From Polynucleobacter arcticus (GTDB taxonomy: Bacteria > Pseudomonadota > Gammaproteobacteria > Burkholderiales > Burkholderiaceae), in the NCBI RefSeq assembly GCF_013307205.1, contig NZ_CP028940.1, forward strand, positions 1,719,702-1,783,701: a stretch of 64,000 bases of DNA, written 5' to 3'. Under the pieces are notes generated by a model. That model worked only from the letters and a program-made list of their open reading frames with translations. It searched no databases and had not been told where the DNA came from. Positions 46,653-57,216 of the stretch are shown here, piece after piece (within the stretch, counting starts at the first letter, position 1; each line of letters starts with the position of its first letter). The translations under genes were made by a program, and so were the position numbers.

Positions 46653-47846
46653 TTAGGCGTAGCGACGCAGTCTCAAGGAGAAGTCGCGAAGGCTCGATAA
46701 GCCACTATCTTCAGCACTCTGACACCAGGCATGCAACTGAGAAAGCAATTGATCGCCGGTAGCATTAGAGCGACTCCAGATTGCTTGTAGATCACGGCGC
46801 ATCTCAATCATCTTACGTAGCTGGATATTGCTAGCCATGAGCTCTTCAAGCTTGGCTTGCTCTTCAACCGTCAAGCGGGATTCATCCTTACCCAACCAGG
46901 TGCGTGCGTCTTTAAGGTGCGATGCTAACTCCTGCATATGCTGAACCTCGTTACTGAAGAAGCTACGCAAAGTTTTGCTATAGCGAGCCATGATTTCATA
47001 ACGATTAGCGATGATGGCTTCAAGCGTTCCCTGATCAGCGGGACGCAAGTCGCTGAGCACCGGCTTAGGAGAAGTCTTCTTTACTTTAGCTAAACCAACA
47101 GCACTCAAAATCTGAATGTACATCCAGCCAATATCAAACTCATACCACTTGCTAGAAAGCTTGGCACTGGTAGCAAAGGTGTGGTGATTGTTATGTAGCT
47201 CCTCTCCACCAATCAAAATTCCCCAAGGAAAAACATTGGTTGCAGCATCTTCACAGTCGTAATTACGATAACCCCAAAAGTGGCCAATGCCATTAATGAT
47301 TCCAGCGGCTGTAATTGGAATCCACAGCATTTGTACAGCCCATACCGTTAAACCGATTGCGCCAAACAGGAACACATCAACAATCAGCATTAAAGCCACG
47401 CCCTGCCAAGAGCATTTCGAATAGATATTGCGCTCGAGCCAATCATCGGGTGTGCCGTGACCAAACTTATCTACAGTCTCTTGATTGCGTGATTCTTTTT
47501 TATACAGCTCAGCACCGCGAGCCAGCACGGTGCCGATGCCCAACACTTGCGGGCTATGCGGATCATCAATCGTTTCGCACTTAGCGTGATGCTTGCGATG
47601 AATAGCTGCCCACTCCTTGGTAATCATCCCCGTTGTTAACCAGAGCCAGAAACGGAAAAAGTGAGACATGATGGGATGCAAGTCCAAAGCCCGGTGCGCT
47701 TGGCAGCGGTGCAAAAAAATCGTTACACCGGCAATAGTGATATGGGTGGCAACCAGCGTGAAAACGAGGATTTGCCACCAAGCCCAATTTAAATAGCCAT
47801 GGGAGAGCCAGTTAAGGAATAAATCAAAACCTGAAGCTGCGTTCAA
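46653..47846 (-). CDS. acyl-CoA/acyl-lipid fatty acid desaturase
   Basis: 397 aa. The three diiron His boxes are HRCQAH (box 1), HRKHH (box 2) and HNNHH (box 3, EELHNNHH), within a four-TM stearoyl-desaturase-like fold. It should introduce a double bond into membrane fatty acids, which is useful at low temperature. The start is TTG at 47846, with GAGG about eight bases upstream. Compared with short desaturases, it has a C-terminal extension of about 120 residues that is helical and charged (LASHLKDARTWLGKDESRLT, EEQAKLEELMASNIQLRKMI). Confidence 0.92.
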   Translation of the reverse strand: MNAASGFDLFLNWLSHGYLNWAWWQILVFTLVATHITIAGVTIFLHRCQAHRALDLHPIMSHFFRFWLWLTTGMITKEWAAIHRKHHAKCETIDDPHSPQVLGIGTVLARGAELYKKESRNQETVDKFGHGTPDDWLERNIYSKCSWQGVALMLIVDVFLFGAIGLTVWAVQMLWIPITAAGIINGIGHFWGYRNYDCEDAATNVFPWGILIGGEELHNNHHTFATSAKLSSKWYEFDIGWMYIQILSAVGLAKVKKTSPKPVLSDLRPADQGTLEAIIANRYEIMARYSKTLRSFFSNEVQHMQELASHLKDARTWLGKDESRLTVEEQAKLEELMASNIQLRKMIEMRRDLQAIWSRSNATGDQLLSQLHAWCQSAEDSGLSSLRDFSLRLRRYA

Positions 47847-47872
47847 AAGGGAATCCTCAAGAGGTCAAACGC

Positions 47873-49474
47873 TTATTTTAGTTCTTTCCCGGCTTTCTTG
47901 GGTTTGACCTGAATCTCTTTTTCCTCAGCATTGTCAGCATCATGATCGAGCTTCGCAACAGGTGCAGCCGCTTTCTTTTGGAATACTGCGCCAAAGAATC
48001 CGTCAGTCCCATGGATATGCGGCCATAGTTGCCACCAAGGATTATCTGGACTGCAACCCATAGGCATCATTTCCTTTGGAAACAGCGGCTTAAGGACCTC
48101 GGCAGCAGGGACTGCCTCAAAATTAGGGTGCTTTTCCAAAAATGCTTCTGCAATCAGTTGGTTTTCTTGAGGCAACAGACTGCACGTGGCATAAACCAAG
48201 CGGCCGCCCGGTTTTAATAAGCGACTCGCTGAAGTCAAAATATTCATCTGCTTCTGATTGAGCTCTAGAACACCCTCTGGGGTCTGACGCCACTTCAGGT
48301 CAGGATTGCGTCGCAGTGTTCCCATACCGCTACAAGGCGCATCTACCAAAACACGATCGATCTTGCCCGCCAAGCGCTTGATCTTGGCATCATTCTCGCT
48401 ATCTATCCACACAGGATGGACGTTAGAAAGGCCGCTACGGGCTTGTCTTGGCTTTAAATTGGCTAAGCGGCGCTCGGATGTATCCAGAGCGTACAAGCGC
48501 CCTGTAGAGCGCATAAGCGCACCGAGTGCCAAGGTCTTGCCGCCGGCACCTGCACAAAAATCCACAACCATCTCACCACGCTTGGGCGCTAGCAAATAAG
48601 CTAACAGCTGGCTTCCTTCGTCTTGCACCTCAAACATCCCCGCTTTAAATCCAACCGTATTTTGTAAAGCAGGCTTACCCATAATGCGCACCCCATCAGG
48701 TGCATAAGGCGTAGGGATTGCTTGATAGCGACCACCCAATGCATTCATCTCGACCAGCAATTGCTCTCGAGTGGTTTTCATGGTGTTAGCGCGCAGGTCC
48801 AACAAAGCAGGCTGCATCAGTGATTTCGCTAAGGCTTCACGCGTTTCTTCGCCAGGATATTTTCCAAATGCATCCCATAACCATTCCGGCAAATTGTTGC
48901 GGACCAATGGATTGAGCGCGGTTGGATCAACGGTTGCGAATCGTTGCAACCACTCATACTCACCAGGCTTCAGTACGTGAGCCAAATCAGCGATTGCACT
49001 TTCTGCACGGTTCGCAGAACCTAGGCCACCTTCAGTTAGGGCGGACATCAAACCCAATAGGGCTAAACGTCTAGCTTGCGAGCCCTCACCGCTAGAAGCG
49101 AATTGAGAGAACTCATTTTTACGACGCAAGATCGCAAATGCACTCTCTGCAATCAAGGCACGATCACGGTTGCCTAGCTGTGGTTCGGAGCGGAAATACC
49201 GACTCACAACCCGATCAGCAGGTTGCTCGAAATTCAATAATTCTGGAAGTAATCGCTCTAAATGAATCGCATGCTGAGGCAAAGCCTTGGCATTAGAAAA
49301 GTTTTTTTGACCTTCGGGTGCAATGATGTTGCCGCTCGCATTACGGCGCTCTGGACGACGTAAAGGATCTTTGGATTTGGCAGCGTAACTTTTTTGTGGG
49401 CCTAGTCTAGATCCTGATCTGGATCCGGATTTACTGTCCTTGCTTGCTCCGCGGGATGAACGTTCTTTACTCAT
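47873..49474 (-). CDS. RsmB/RsmF-like RNA cytosine-C5 methyltransferase
   Basis: 533 aa. A basic, Ser-rich N-terminal tail (about 1-60) precedes an NusB-like region and the SAM-dependent methyltransferase domain: VDFCAGAGGKTLALGALM (SAM), RVLVDAPCSGMGTLRRNPDL (motif IV Cys) and LVYATCSLLPQENQLIAEAF (catalytic motif VI Cys). It methylates cytosine in 16S rRNA or tRNA; RsmB (C967) is the likely equivalent. Its start overlaps the purN stop (ATGA). No fmt gene is adjacent, unlike in E. coli. Confidence 0.88.
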   Translation of the reverse strand: MSKERSSRGASKDSKSGSRSGSRLGPQKSYAAKSKDPLRRPERRNASGNIIAPEGQKNFSNAKALPQHAIHLERLLPELLNFEQPADRVVSRYFRSEPQLGNRDRALIAESAFAILRRKNEFSQFASSGEGSQARRLALLGLMSALTEGGLGSANRAESAIADLAHVLKPGEYEWLQRFATVDPTALNPLVRNNLPEWLWDAFGKYPGEETREALAKSLMQPALLDLRANTMKTTREQLLVEMNALGGRYQAIPTPYAPDGVRIMGKPALQNTVGFKAGMFEVQDEGSQLLAYLLAPKRGEMVVDFCAGAGGKTLALGALMRSTGRLYALDTSERRLANLKPRQARSGLSNVHPVWIDSENDAKIKRLAGKIDRVLVDAPCSGMGTLRRNPDLKWRQTPEGVLELNQKQMNILTSASRLLKPGGRLVYATCSLLPQENQLIAEAFLEKHPNFEAVPAAEVLKPLFPKEMMPMGCSPDNPWWQLWPHIHGTDGFFGAVFQKKAAAPVAKLDHDADNAEEKEIQVKPKKAGKELK

Positions 49475-50100
49475 AATTTTATTAATTGCGACTCCGGTGG
49501 TTGTACCTGAACTTGATTACTTACTATTCGCAATCGTCCATCAAGGAACCATTTTACGGCCCGCGGGTAAATCTGATGCTCGGCAACCAAAACTCGAGCA
49601 GCCAAGCTATCTGCATCATCACCTGGAAGTACCGGAACGGAGGCCTGGCAAATGATGGGGCCTTCATCCACGCCCTCAGTCACAAAGTGCACGCTGGCCC
49701 CGTGCTCAACAACGCCAGCCTCTAAAGCACGCTCATGGGTGTGCAAACCCGGGAAAGCAGGCAGCAAAGCTGGGTGAATATTGATGAGGCGACCCTCAAA
49801 ATGGCGAATGAAGGCAGGAGTCAGAATTCTCATGAAACCTGCCAAAACCACCAAATCAGCCCCTAATTCATCGATTTTCTGTATCAAAGCAGCATCAAAA
49901 GAGTCGCGCGTGGCATGCTCCCGATGCTCAATAGCAAAGGCAGGAATACCCTGGGAGCGAGCAAAATCCAGGCCCTTGGCCGCAGAATGGTTGGCAATAA
50001 CCCCCGCAAAAGTGACGGGCCAGCCCTCTTTTTGGGCAGTTTTGACGATAGCCTCGAAATTAGATCCGCGGCCTGAGATTAAGGTGACGATTGATGGCAT
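49471..50100 (-). CDS. purN: phosphoribosylglycinamide formyltransferase
   Basis: 209 aa from the ATG at 50100; a GTG two codons upstream is possible. Motifs: VTLISGRGSNFEAIVKTA (N-terminal loop), LAGFMRILTPAFI, the catalytic NIHPALLPAFPGLHTHERAL and GASVHFVTEGVDEGPIICQ. It formylates GAR in purine synthesis. It overlaps the rRNA methyltransferase gene by four bases and is divergent from ribF. Confidence 0.96.
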   Translation of the reverse strand: MPSIVTLISGRGSNFEAIVKTAQKEGWPVTFAGVIANHSAAKGLDFARSQGIPAFAIEHREHATRDSFDAALIQKIDELGADLVVLAGFMRILTPAFIRHFEGRLINIHPALLPAFPGLHTHERALEAGVVEHGASVHFVTEGVDEGPIICQASVPVLPGDDADSLAARVLVAEHQIYPRAVKWFLDGRLRIVSNQVQVQPPESQLIKL

Positions 50101-50151
50101 GCCCACAATATAATTGATGGTTACCCCGAAAGCGACCCTGAAAGTGATTTA

Positions 50152-51102
50152 GTGAACGTATTCCGTGGCCCCACTCAGTTTTCTGCAGGACCAGCTTGTG
50201 CCTTAACCATCGGTAATTTCGATGGCGTGCACAGGGGTCACCGCGCCCTGCTCAAGCAGCTTAAGGATGGAGCTCAAGAACGCAACTTAGTGAGCTGCGT
50301 CATGACCTTCGAGCCGCACCCAAAGGAATTCTTTGCTCCAGAACAAGCGCCGCCACGTATTCTGAATTTGCGTGACAAGCTTGCTGCGTTTTCCGACATC
50401 GGAATCGACCGCGTCGTTGTCGAGCATTTCAACAATGCATTTGCCCGCCTTACGCCAGAACAATTTGTTTCTGAAATCATCGTCAACCAACTGAACGCTA
50501 AATGGATTTTAATTGGGGATGATTTTTGTTATGGCGCAAAACGCGCTGGTGATTTTGCAAGCCTAAAAGCAGCTGGTGAAAAATATGGTTTTGAGGTATC
50601 TAGCATTGATACCGTAGTGGAAGATGGCGAACGAATTTCTAGCTCAGCGTTACGCAATGCATTAGCCAATGGAAAAATGGAGCAGGCCAGAAAACTACTT
50701 GGTCGCCCTTACGGAATTTCTGGTCATGTTATTCATGGTCAAAAACTCGGGCGCACTTTAGGCTTCCCTACACTCAATCTCGCTGTGGCCAATCACCTGC
50801 ATCACCGCAAGCCAGCATGCTCGGGTATCTTTACGGCCCAAGTGATTGGCCTGGGGGATAAACCTCTGCCAGCGGTAGCCAGTCTCGGCGTGAGACCAAC
50901 AGTTGAAGATGAAGGTCGCGTATTGCTAGAGACCCATATTTTTGATTACAACGCTGACGTCTACGGAAAAATTATTACTGTAGAACTCTTAGAAAAAATT
51001 CGTGATGAGGCGAAGTACTCTGACCTCGATGCCCTTACTAAAGCGATTGCATCTGATGCAGCGCATGCCAGAAATTATTTCCAGAAAAAAACTTATGTCT
51101 GA
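50152..51102 (+). CDS. ribF: bifunctional riboflavin kinase / FAD synthetase
   Basis: 316 aa from a GTG start. The N-terminal FMN adenylyltransferase domain has [18 protein letters not shown] and [14 protein letters not shown]; the C-terminal flavokinase has [13 protein letters not shown] and [15 protein letters not shown]. It makes FMN and FAD from riboflavin. It heads ribF-ileS-lspA-coaBC-dut; ileS begins inside its last codons. The ribF-ileS-lspA order is conserved in proteobacteria. Confidence 0.97.
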   Translation: MNVFRGPTQFSAGPACALTIGNFDGVHRGHRALLKQLKDGAQERNLVSCVMTFEPHPKEFFAPEQAPPRILNLRDKLAAFSDIGIDRVVVEHFNNAFARLTPEQFVSEIIVNQLNAKWILIGDDFCYGAKRAGDFASLKAAGEKYGFEVSSIDTVVEDGERISSSALRNALANGKMEQARKLLGRPYGISGHVIHGQKLGRTLGFPTLNLAVANHLHHRKPACSGIFTAQVIGLGDKPLPAVASLGVRPTVEDEGRVLLETHIFDYNADVYGKIITVELLEKIRDEAKYSDLDALTKAIASDAAHARNYFQKKTYV

Positions 51103-53956
51103 AAAAGAAAACTCCTATCCCGTCAATCTTTTAGAGACCCCATTTCCAATGCGGGGGGATCTACCTAAACGTGAACCTCAATGGGTTGCACAATGGCAGA
51201 AGAATAAACTCTATGAAAAGATTCGTGCGGCCCATGCCAATCAACCGAAATTTATTTTGCATGATGGCCCTCCTTATGCCAACGGTGACATTCACATTGG
51301 TCATGCAGTAAATAAAATTCTTAAAGACATGATTGTGAAGTCCCGCTGGTTAATGGGATTTGACTCTGCATATGTCCCAGGTTGGGATTGTCACGGCATG
51401 CCAATTGAGATTCAGATTGAAAAGCAGTTTGGTAAAAATTTGCCAACGGCTGAAGTGCAGGCCAAAGCACGTGCCTATGCGCAAGTGCAAGTAGATAAGC
51501 AAAAGATCGACTTTGAGCGCCTGGGTGTTTTGGGTGACTGGAACAATCCTTACCTCACCATGAACTTTCGCAATGAAGCCGATGAAATTCGTGCGCTTGG
51601 CAAGATTTGGGAGAAAGGTTATGTCTTCCGCGGCTTAAAGCCAGTGAACTGGTGTTTTGATTGCGGCTCTGCACTTGCTGAAGCTGAAGTGGAATATCAA
51701 GATAAAACAGATCCAACAGTGGATGTCGGGTTTGCATTTGATGATGCACAACGTCCACAACTCGCAAAAGCATTTGGTTTAACTGAGATTCCAGCCAAGC
51801 CAGGAATGATTGTTATTTGGACAACAACACCTTGGACTATTCCATCCAATCAAGCCTTGAATGTTCATCCTGAGCTGAGTTATGCCCTCGTCGATACTGG
51901 CGATAAGTTGCTTATCTTGGCAGAAGACCGTGTAGAAACTTGCCTAGAAGATTTTGGACTTGAAGGAAAAGTTATTGCTACTTGTTTGGGTAGTCAGTTG
52001 GCTCATATTTCTTTTTGGCATCCGCTTGCACCATTGCATGAGGGCTACAAGCGTCTTTCACCGATCTACCCTGCTGAGTACGTCACCTTAGATACTGGTA
52101 CCGGCGTAGTTCACTCCGCACCAGCTTATGGCGAAGAAGACTTTAAGTCTTGTAAAGCAAATCAATTGGCTGATAAAGACATTCTTAATCCAGTCATGGG
52201 CAATGGTGTCTATGCATCTTGGTTGCCACTCTTTGCCAATGAATATATTTGGAAAGCCAATCCCAAGATTGTGGAAGCGATGCGTGAAGCGGGCAGCCTC
52301 TTGCGAGACAAAACCTATACTCACTCTTACATGCACTGCTGGCGTCATAAGTCGCCGATTATTTATCGCGCGACCTCACAGTGGTTTGCAAGCATGGATA
52401 AGAAACCATCCGATGGTAAAGCCAGCTTACGTGAGGCAGCATTAGCAGGCATCGAGAACACTGAGTTTTTCCCTGCCTGGGGCAAGCAGCGCTTAAACAG
52501 CATGATTGCCAACCGTCCAGATTGGACTTTGTCACGTCAACGCCAATGGGGTGTACCGATGGCTTTCTTTGTGCACAAGGAAAGTGGCGAGCCGCATCCA
52601 CGCACAGCAGAGTTGTTGGAAGAAATTGCGAAGCGTGTTGAAAAAGAAGGTATTGAAGCCTGGCAAAAACTCGAAGTTGCGGAACTACTGGGTGATGAAG
52701 CGGCGCACTATGAAAAGAATCGTGACACCTTAGACGTCTGGTTTGACTCTGGCACCACCCACTGGCACGTCATTCGGGGTTCACACCGTGATGAACTTTA
52801 TCGTCCCGAAGCTGAAAATGCAGATGGTCGTTTGGTAGATTTGTACCTTGAGGGCTCAGACCAACATCGTGGCTGGTTTCACTCCTCATTGCTCACTGGC
52901 GCTATGCTCGATGGCAAGCCCCCTTATAAAGCACTCCTGACACATGGCTTTACCGTGGATGGTCAAGGTCGCAAGATGAGTAAGTCTGTTGGTAACGTGA
53001 TTGCTCCTCAACAAGTTGCCGATAAGCTGGGTGCAGAAATCATTCGCCTTTGGGTTGCTTCTACCGATTACTCGGGTGAGATGACCATCTCTGATGAGAT
53101 TCTGAAACGCGTAGTGGAAAGCTATCGTCGTATTCGCAATACATTGCGTTTCTTATTGGCTAACCTATCCGACTTTGATCCAAGTTTGCATACGATGCCC
53201 GCCAGCGAATGGTTAGAAATTGATCGCTATGCTGTTGCGCTCGCCAATCAATTACAACAAGACGTACAGGCACACTACAAGGCTTATGAATTTCAGCCTG
53301 CTGTTGCTCGCATGCTCACTTTCTGCTCAGAAGATTTAGGTGGCTTCTACTTAGATATTCTGAAGGATCGCCTCTACACCAGCGCCCCAGACTCGAAAGA
53401 GCGTCGTGCAGCTCAGAATGCCCTCTTTCATATCACCCGCAACCTGCTGAAGTGGCTTGCCCCATTCCTCTCCTTTACAGCCGAGGAAGCTTGGCTGTCA
53501 GTCCCGCATGGTGTAAATGAAAAACTTAGTGAATCGATCTTTATGGAAGAGTTTGGCGTCTTCCCAGAAATCACCCAGGCCACTGAACTCCTAGCCAAAT
53601 GGAACCGTGTTCGAGAAATTCGCTCCGAAGTGACTAAAGCGATTGAGATTGAACGTGAAGCTGGCAATGTTGGATCGTCCCTGCAAGCTGAGCTGACCAT
53701 TAAAGTCGGTGATGTCGATTTTGCAATTCTGCATTCATTGGAAGATGACTTGCGCTTTGTAACCATTACTTCCAGCGCGAATATCGAACTCAGCGATGTG
53801 GGTCTCGAGGTGCTAGTGCGTGGCAGCCAATACAAGAAGTGTGGTCGCTGCTGGCATCACACTCCAGATGTGGGCGCCAATACGGAACATCCAGAATTGT
53901 GCGGTCGCTGTATTGGTAATCTTTTCGGAAGCGGTGAAAGTCGCTTGTTTGCCTAA
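51095..53956 (+). CDS. ileS: isoleucyl-tRNA synthetase
   Basis: 953 aa from the ATG at 51095 ([20 protein letters not shown]). Class I motifs: [20 protein letters not shown] (HIGH) and [10 protein letters not shown] (KMSKS). The CP1 editing domain has [13 protein letters not shown]. The C-terminal zinc ligands are CGRCWHH...CGRCIGN. It charges tRNA-Ile. It overlaps ribF by 8 bases, so translation is coupled. The zinc-finger, bacterial-type IleS is the mupirocin-sensitive class in general. Confidence 0.98.
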   Translation: MSEKENSYPVNLLETPFPMRGDLPKREPQWVAQWQKNKLYEKIRAAHANQPKFILHDGPPYANGDIHIGHAVNKILKDMIVKSRWLMGFDSAYVPGWDCHGMPIEIQIEKQFGKNLPTAEVQAKARAYAQVQVDKQKIDFERLGVLGDWNNPYLTMNFRNEADEIRALGKIWEKGYVFRGLKPVNWCFDCGSALAEAEVEYQDKTDPTVDVGFAFDDAQRPQLAKAFGLTEIPAKPGMIVIWTTTPWTIPSNQALNVHPELSYALVDTGDKLLILAEDRVETCLEDFGLEGKVIATCLGSQLAHISFWHPLAPLHEGYKRLSPIYPAEYVTLDTGTGVVHSAPAYGEEDFKSCKANQLADKDILNPVMGNGVYASWLPLFANEYIWKANPKIVEAMREAGSLLRDKTYTHSYMHCWRHKSPIIYRATSQWFASMDKKPSDGKASLREAALAGIENTEFFPAWGKQRLNSMIANRPDWTLSRQRQWGVPMAFFVHKESGEPHPRTAELLEEIAKRVEKEGIEAWQKLEVAELLGDEAAHYEKNRDTLDVWFDSGTTHWHVIRGSHRDELYRPEAENADGRLVDLYLEGSDQHRGWFHSSLLTGAMLDGKPPYKALLTHGFTVDGQGRKMSKSVGNVIAPQQVADKLGAEIIRLWVASTDYSGEMTISDEILKRVVESYRRIRNTLRFLLANLSDFDPSLHTMPASEWLEIDRYAVALANQLQQDVQAHYKAYEFQPAVARMLTFCSEDLGGFYLDILKDRLYTSAPDSKERRAAQNALFHITRNLLKWLAPFLSFTAEEAWLSVPHGVNEKLSESIFMEEFGVFPEITQATELLAKWNRVREIRSEVTKAIEIEREAGNVGSSLQAELTIKVGDVDFAILHSLEDDLRFVTITSSANIELSDVGLEVLVRGSQYKKCGRCWHHTPDVGANTEHPELCGRCIGNLFGSGESRLFA

Positions 53957-53996
53957 GTCAACTAGCCTCAGATAAACCCATAGGAAACGACACCCC

Positions 53997-54485
53997 ATGA
54001 ACCTCTCATTTCTGCGTTGTCTAGCCATTGCTGTTACTACGCTATTGCTAGATCAATTAAGTAAATGGTCGGCACTGAGCAATCTGCAACTGGGGGTGCC
54101 CGAACCGGTATTGCCTTTCTTAAATTGGCTTTTGCTATTTAACCCAGGAGCAGCTTTTTCATTCTTAGCCCAGGGCTCAGGCTGGCAACGTTGGTTCTTT
54201 ACAGCTATCGGCTTAGCCGCTTCAGCCTATATCCTTTGGTTGCTGCGCCAGAGCCAGGGGGATAGGATGCTGTGCTGGGCGCTTAGCCTGATTCTTGGTG
54301 GCGCCTTAGGCAATGTCCTCGATCGCATCATGTACGGCGCTGTAGTGGACTTTATTGACCTGCATTACGCTAACTGGCATTGGCCAGCTTTCAATATTGC
54401 TGATAGTGCCATTTGTATTGGCGCAGCCCTCATTATTTGGGGCGAGCTACGGAAGTCGTTTGGCAAAAACCCCCAATCCCTTTAA
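53997..54485 (+). CDS. lspA: lipoprotein signal peptidase (signal peptidase II)
   Basis: 162 aa with four TM helices. Catalytic Asp residues are in GNVLDRIMYGAVVDFIDLHY and FNIADSAICIGAALI; LDQLSKWSAL and FNPGAAFSFLAQ are also conserved. It removes signal peptides from diacylglyceryl prolipoproteins in the inner membrane. It lies 40 bases after ileS in a conserved order, with coaBC next. Confidence 0.96.
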   Translation: MNLSFLRCLAIAVTTLLLDQLSKWSALSNLQLGVPEPVLPFLNWLLLFNPGAAFSFLAQGSGWQRWFFTAIGLAASAYILWLLRQSQGDRMLCWALSLILGGALGNVLDRIMYGAVVDFIDLHYANWHWPAFNIADSAICIGAALIIWGELRKSFGKNPQSL

Positions 54486-54494
54486 GCTGGCGCT

Positions 54495-55706
54495 ATGCAA
54501 TCACTTTTAAATAAGAAAATCGTTCTCGGCATCTCCGGCGGAATAGCAGCCTACAAATCTGCTGAGTTGGCACGCTTGCTGATACAAGAGGGGGCGAGTG
54601 TTCAAGTAGTGATGACGGAGGCTGCTCAGCAGTTTGTGACCCCAGTGACCATGCAGGCGCTGACAGGTAATCCGGTTTATACCAGTCAATGGGACAGCAG
54701 CATTGCCAATAATATGGCGCACATTGAGCTCTCCAGAGCGGCGGATGCCATTTTGATTGCACCAGCCAGTGCGGATCTGATGGCAAAGCTTTCTTTGGGC
54801 TTAGCAGATGACCTGCTCAGCACCTTGTGCCTAGCAAGAGATTGCCCTCTCCTTCTAGCGCCCGCCATGAATAAACAGATGTGGGAACATGCGGCAACGC
54901 AAAGAAGTGCTCAGCGCCTGATTGAAGACCAGGTTGCTTTACTTGGCCCTGCCAGTGGCTTTCAAGCTTGTGGTGAAGTAGGCTTTGGACGCATGCTTGA
55001 GCCAGTAGAAATTGCCGAGCAGTGCATTGCTTTCTTTCAGAAGAAGTTACTCATTGGTAAGCGCATACTGATTACTGCAGGTCCCACTTTTGAAGCCATG
55101 GATCCTGTTCGAGGCATTACTAATCGTAGCTCGGGCAAGATGGGCTTTGCCATCGCACGTGCAGCTATTGAGGCTGGTGCAGAGGTGCACTTGGTAGCAG
55201 GCCCATGCGAACTTACCACCCCGTTAGCAGCAACCGGAAAAATTACCCGCACTAATGTCGTCAGCGCTAAAGAAATGCATGCAGCCACTATGCAGTCTAG
55301 AGATTGCGATATCTTTTTTGCGGTTGCCGCAGTAGCAGACTGGGGTATCGCTAAACCCGCAAAAGAAAAGATGAAGCGTCAAGGCAAGCAGGCGCCAAGC
55401 CTGGAGTTCGTTGCCAATCCCGATATCTTGGGGGACGTTGCCAAAACAGTAAGGATGAAAGGCGGTAGGCCACATCCCTACTGCATTGGCTTTGCGGCTG
55501 AATCGACTGAGTTAGCAAAACATGCTGAAGAGAAACGCAAGCGCAAAGGCATTCCGATGATCGTGGGTAACATTGGCCCAGATACCTTTGGTAGTGATCT
55601 CAACGAACTCCTCATTGTTGATGAAAATGGTAGCAAGAAAATTGCTAAGGCAGAAAAGCTTCAACTCGCTCGCCAACTCATCCAGCTAGTCGCTAAAAAA
55701 ATCTAA
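54495..55706 (+). CDS. coaBC: phosphopantothenoylcysteine decarboxylase/synthetase
   Basis: 403 aa bifunctional enzyme. The CoaC flavoprotein half has [18 protein letters not shown], the catalytic NNMAHIELS (His), [12 protein letters not shown] and [12 protein letters not shown] (Cys). The CoaB half has [20 protein letters not shown] and [12 protein letters not shown]. It makes 4'-phosphopantetheine for coenzyme A. It is nine bases after lspA and 25 before dut; coaBC-dut is a common pair. Confidence 0.97.
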   Translation: MQSLLNKKIVLGISGGIAAYKSAELARLLIQEGASVQVVMTEAAQQFVTPVTMQALTGNPVYTSQWDSSIANNMAHIELSRAADAILIAPASADLMAKLSLGLADDLLSTLCLARDCPLLLAPAMNKQMWEHAATQRSAQRLIEDQVALLGPASGFQACGEVGFGRMLEPVEIAEQCIAFFQKKLLIGKRILITAGPTFEAMDPVRGITNRSSGKMGFAIARAAIEAGAEVHLVAGPCELTTPLAATGKITRTNVVSAKEMHAATMQSRDCDIFFAVAAVADWGIAKPAKEKMKRQGKQAPSLEFVANPDILGDVAKTVRMKGGRPHPYCIGFAAESTELAKHAEEKRKRKGIPMIVGNIGPDTFGSDLNELLIVDENGSKKIAKAEKLQLARQLIQLVAKKI

Positions 55707-55731
55707 TCTCTTTCTCGATTTAGGAAATTCC

Positions 55732-56181
55732 ATGCAACAACTTCAAGTCAAGATTCTCGATGAACGTATGCGTGATCAACTGCCCGCGTATGGCACACCC
55801 GGTAGCGCAGGCCTAGATCTTCGTGCTTGCATTGACCAAGCTATTGAAATTGCCCCAGGACAAACGGTTTTAGTGCCAACTGGTTTAGCGATCTACGTAG
55901 AAGATCCTCGCTATGCAGCCTTTATTCTGCCTCGCTCTGGACTGGGTCATAAGCATGGCATTGTTCTTGGAAACTTAGTGGGATTGATCGATTCTGACTA
56001 CCAGGGTCAACTCATGGTCAGCACATGGAACCGCGGCTCTACGTCTTTCAAGCTTGAGCCAATGGAGCGCTTGGCTCAACTGGTGGTGATGCCCATTCAA
56101 CAAGTCGAGCTCAAGGTTGTTGAAGAGTTCACCCAGAGTAGTCGCGGGGCTGGCGGGTTTGGAAGCACTGGTAGAGCTTAA
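55732..56181 (+). CDS. dut: deoxyuridine 5'-triphosphate nucleotidohydrolase
   Basis: 149 aa trimeric dUTPase. All five motifs are visible: [53 protein letters not shown] and [12 protein letters not shown]. It converts dUTP to dUMP, keeping uracil out of DNA. It ends one base before the convergent gene begins (stop next to stop). Confidence 0.98.
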   Translation: MQQLQVKILDERMRDQLPAYGTPGSAGLDLRACIDQAIEIAPGQTVLVPTGLAIYVEDPRYAAFILPRSGLGHKHGIVLGNLVGLIDSDYQGQLMVSTWNRGSTSFKLEPMERLAQLVVMPIQQVELKVVEEFTQSSRGAGGFGSTGRA

Positions 56182-56925
56182 TTATCTATTGATTGCTGGT
56201 CGCACAAGAGAGCCCCGAGTATCTATGATTGTTTTATATCCAGTGATCGGATCAACGGTCTCTGTATAAGTTCCCAATAGGCTAGCTGCTGGTAGATTCT
56301 GCTGCGGCTTCTCATATTGAGCGGATTGAGGTTTCTGCAACTCCCTTTCCTGCTGTTGGCGCAACTTGATACAACTAGGCGCTGCCGCGGAGTACTTACT
56401 GGTGCATTTAATAGCCAATGCATCTTCAAACATCCCAGCCTGATCAAATGATCTAGCTGCCTCAAATGTCATACATTCAGTTGCCTCCCAGGATGAGCCG
56501 GCACTAAAACCAAAGAGCACGGCAGAGCCCCCAATCGATGTAGATCCCATGCACGGAGCGGTAGGGTGATTGGCCGGGGAAAATGCTGTAGCAACAGGGA
56601 TCTTAGGTGCAACATAGGTTGATGTAATAGTTGTATTTCCCGACGTATTGCCTTGGGAACTTGAGGCACCAGAAGTGGTATTGCCAACAGAGCCACCAGC
56701 CGATGTTGATGCTCCCGTTGTAAGGCTGCCAACTGAGCCGCCAGCACCACCAGCTGAGGTAGAGGCTCCTGTAGATAGGCTTCCTACGCTTGAAACAGAG
56801 TTACTTAGAGGGCTACTAGTAACAGCGCCACCGGTGGTGCCACCGGTTGTGTCGACTGTAATTTGCGCATAAGGCTTACTAAACACGAGTGCGATCAAAC
56901 TTGTCAGCGCAAGTTTTTTAAACAT
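56182..56925 (-). CDS. exported Ser/Gly/Thr-repeat protein of unknown function
   Basis: 247 aa. A signal peptide (MFKKLALTSLIALVFSKPYA, probable cut before QITV) is followed by a low-complexity region with three tandem units of the type SVGSLSTGASTSAGG (about residues 44-90). A Cys-containing C-terminal half follows (PCMGSTSIGGSA, EATECMTFEAARSFDQAGMF, CTSKYSAAAPSC), which may form disulfides, and a Gln-rich stretch (LRQQQERELQKPQSAQYEK). I do not recognise the family. It could be a surface or periplasmic protein; it stands alone, back to back with dut. Confidence 0.7.
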   Translation of the reverse strand: MFKKLALTSLIALVFSKPYAQITVDTTGGTTGGAVTSSPLSNSVSSVGSLSTGASTSAGGAGGSVGSLTTGASTSAGGSVGNTTSGASSSQGNTSGNTTITSTYVAPKIPVATAFSPANHPTAPCMGSTSIGGSAVLFGFSAGSSWEATECMTFEAARSFDQAGMFEDALAIKCTSKYSAAAPSCIKLRQQQERELQKPQSAQYEKPQQNLPAASLLGTYTETVDPITGYKTIIDTRGSLVRPAINR

Positions 56926-57157
56926 ATTGAAATTTTCTATGGGGATTGAATCGACTCTAATTCGCTAGAGTGGACGACTATTGCTCGAGGTTGAAAAGCC
57001 CAGTGCCGCAACAGTTATCAACCTTGGATTGACCTCAAGATACCTTATAAGCACCACAATAGATACAACTCATTGGCAAAGGCAATCTAGATGCCTGAAT
57101 GATGGGTAAATGACTAATTTAGAGTGTGCCGATAACTATGCAAGGTCATTATCCGAA

Positions 57158-57180
57158 GCAAAAACCACCCGAAGGTGGCC
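57158..57180 (-). terminator. terminator after clpA
   Basis: On the minus strand GGCCACC, TTCG, GGTGGTTTTTG: a short stem with a UUCG tetraloop and T-run, about 37 bases past the clpA stop. The rest of the gap 56926-57157 shows nothing I can name. Confidence 0.7.
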
Positions 57181-57216
57181 TTTGCATACTACTCAATTCA
57201 TGACAGTTAGTGGAGT

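Noticed and set aside
56648..56872. 74-codon Pro/Glu/Val ORF opposite the Ser/Gly-repeat gene
   Set aside because: It is the complement of the repeats; the minus-strand frame has a signal peptide and a start, this one does not.
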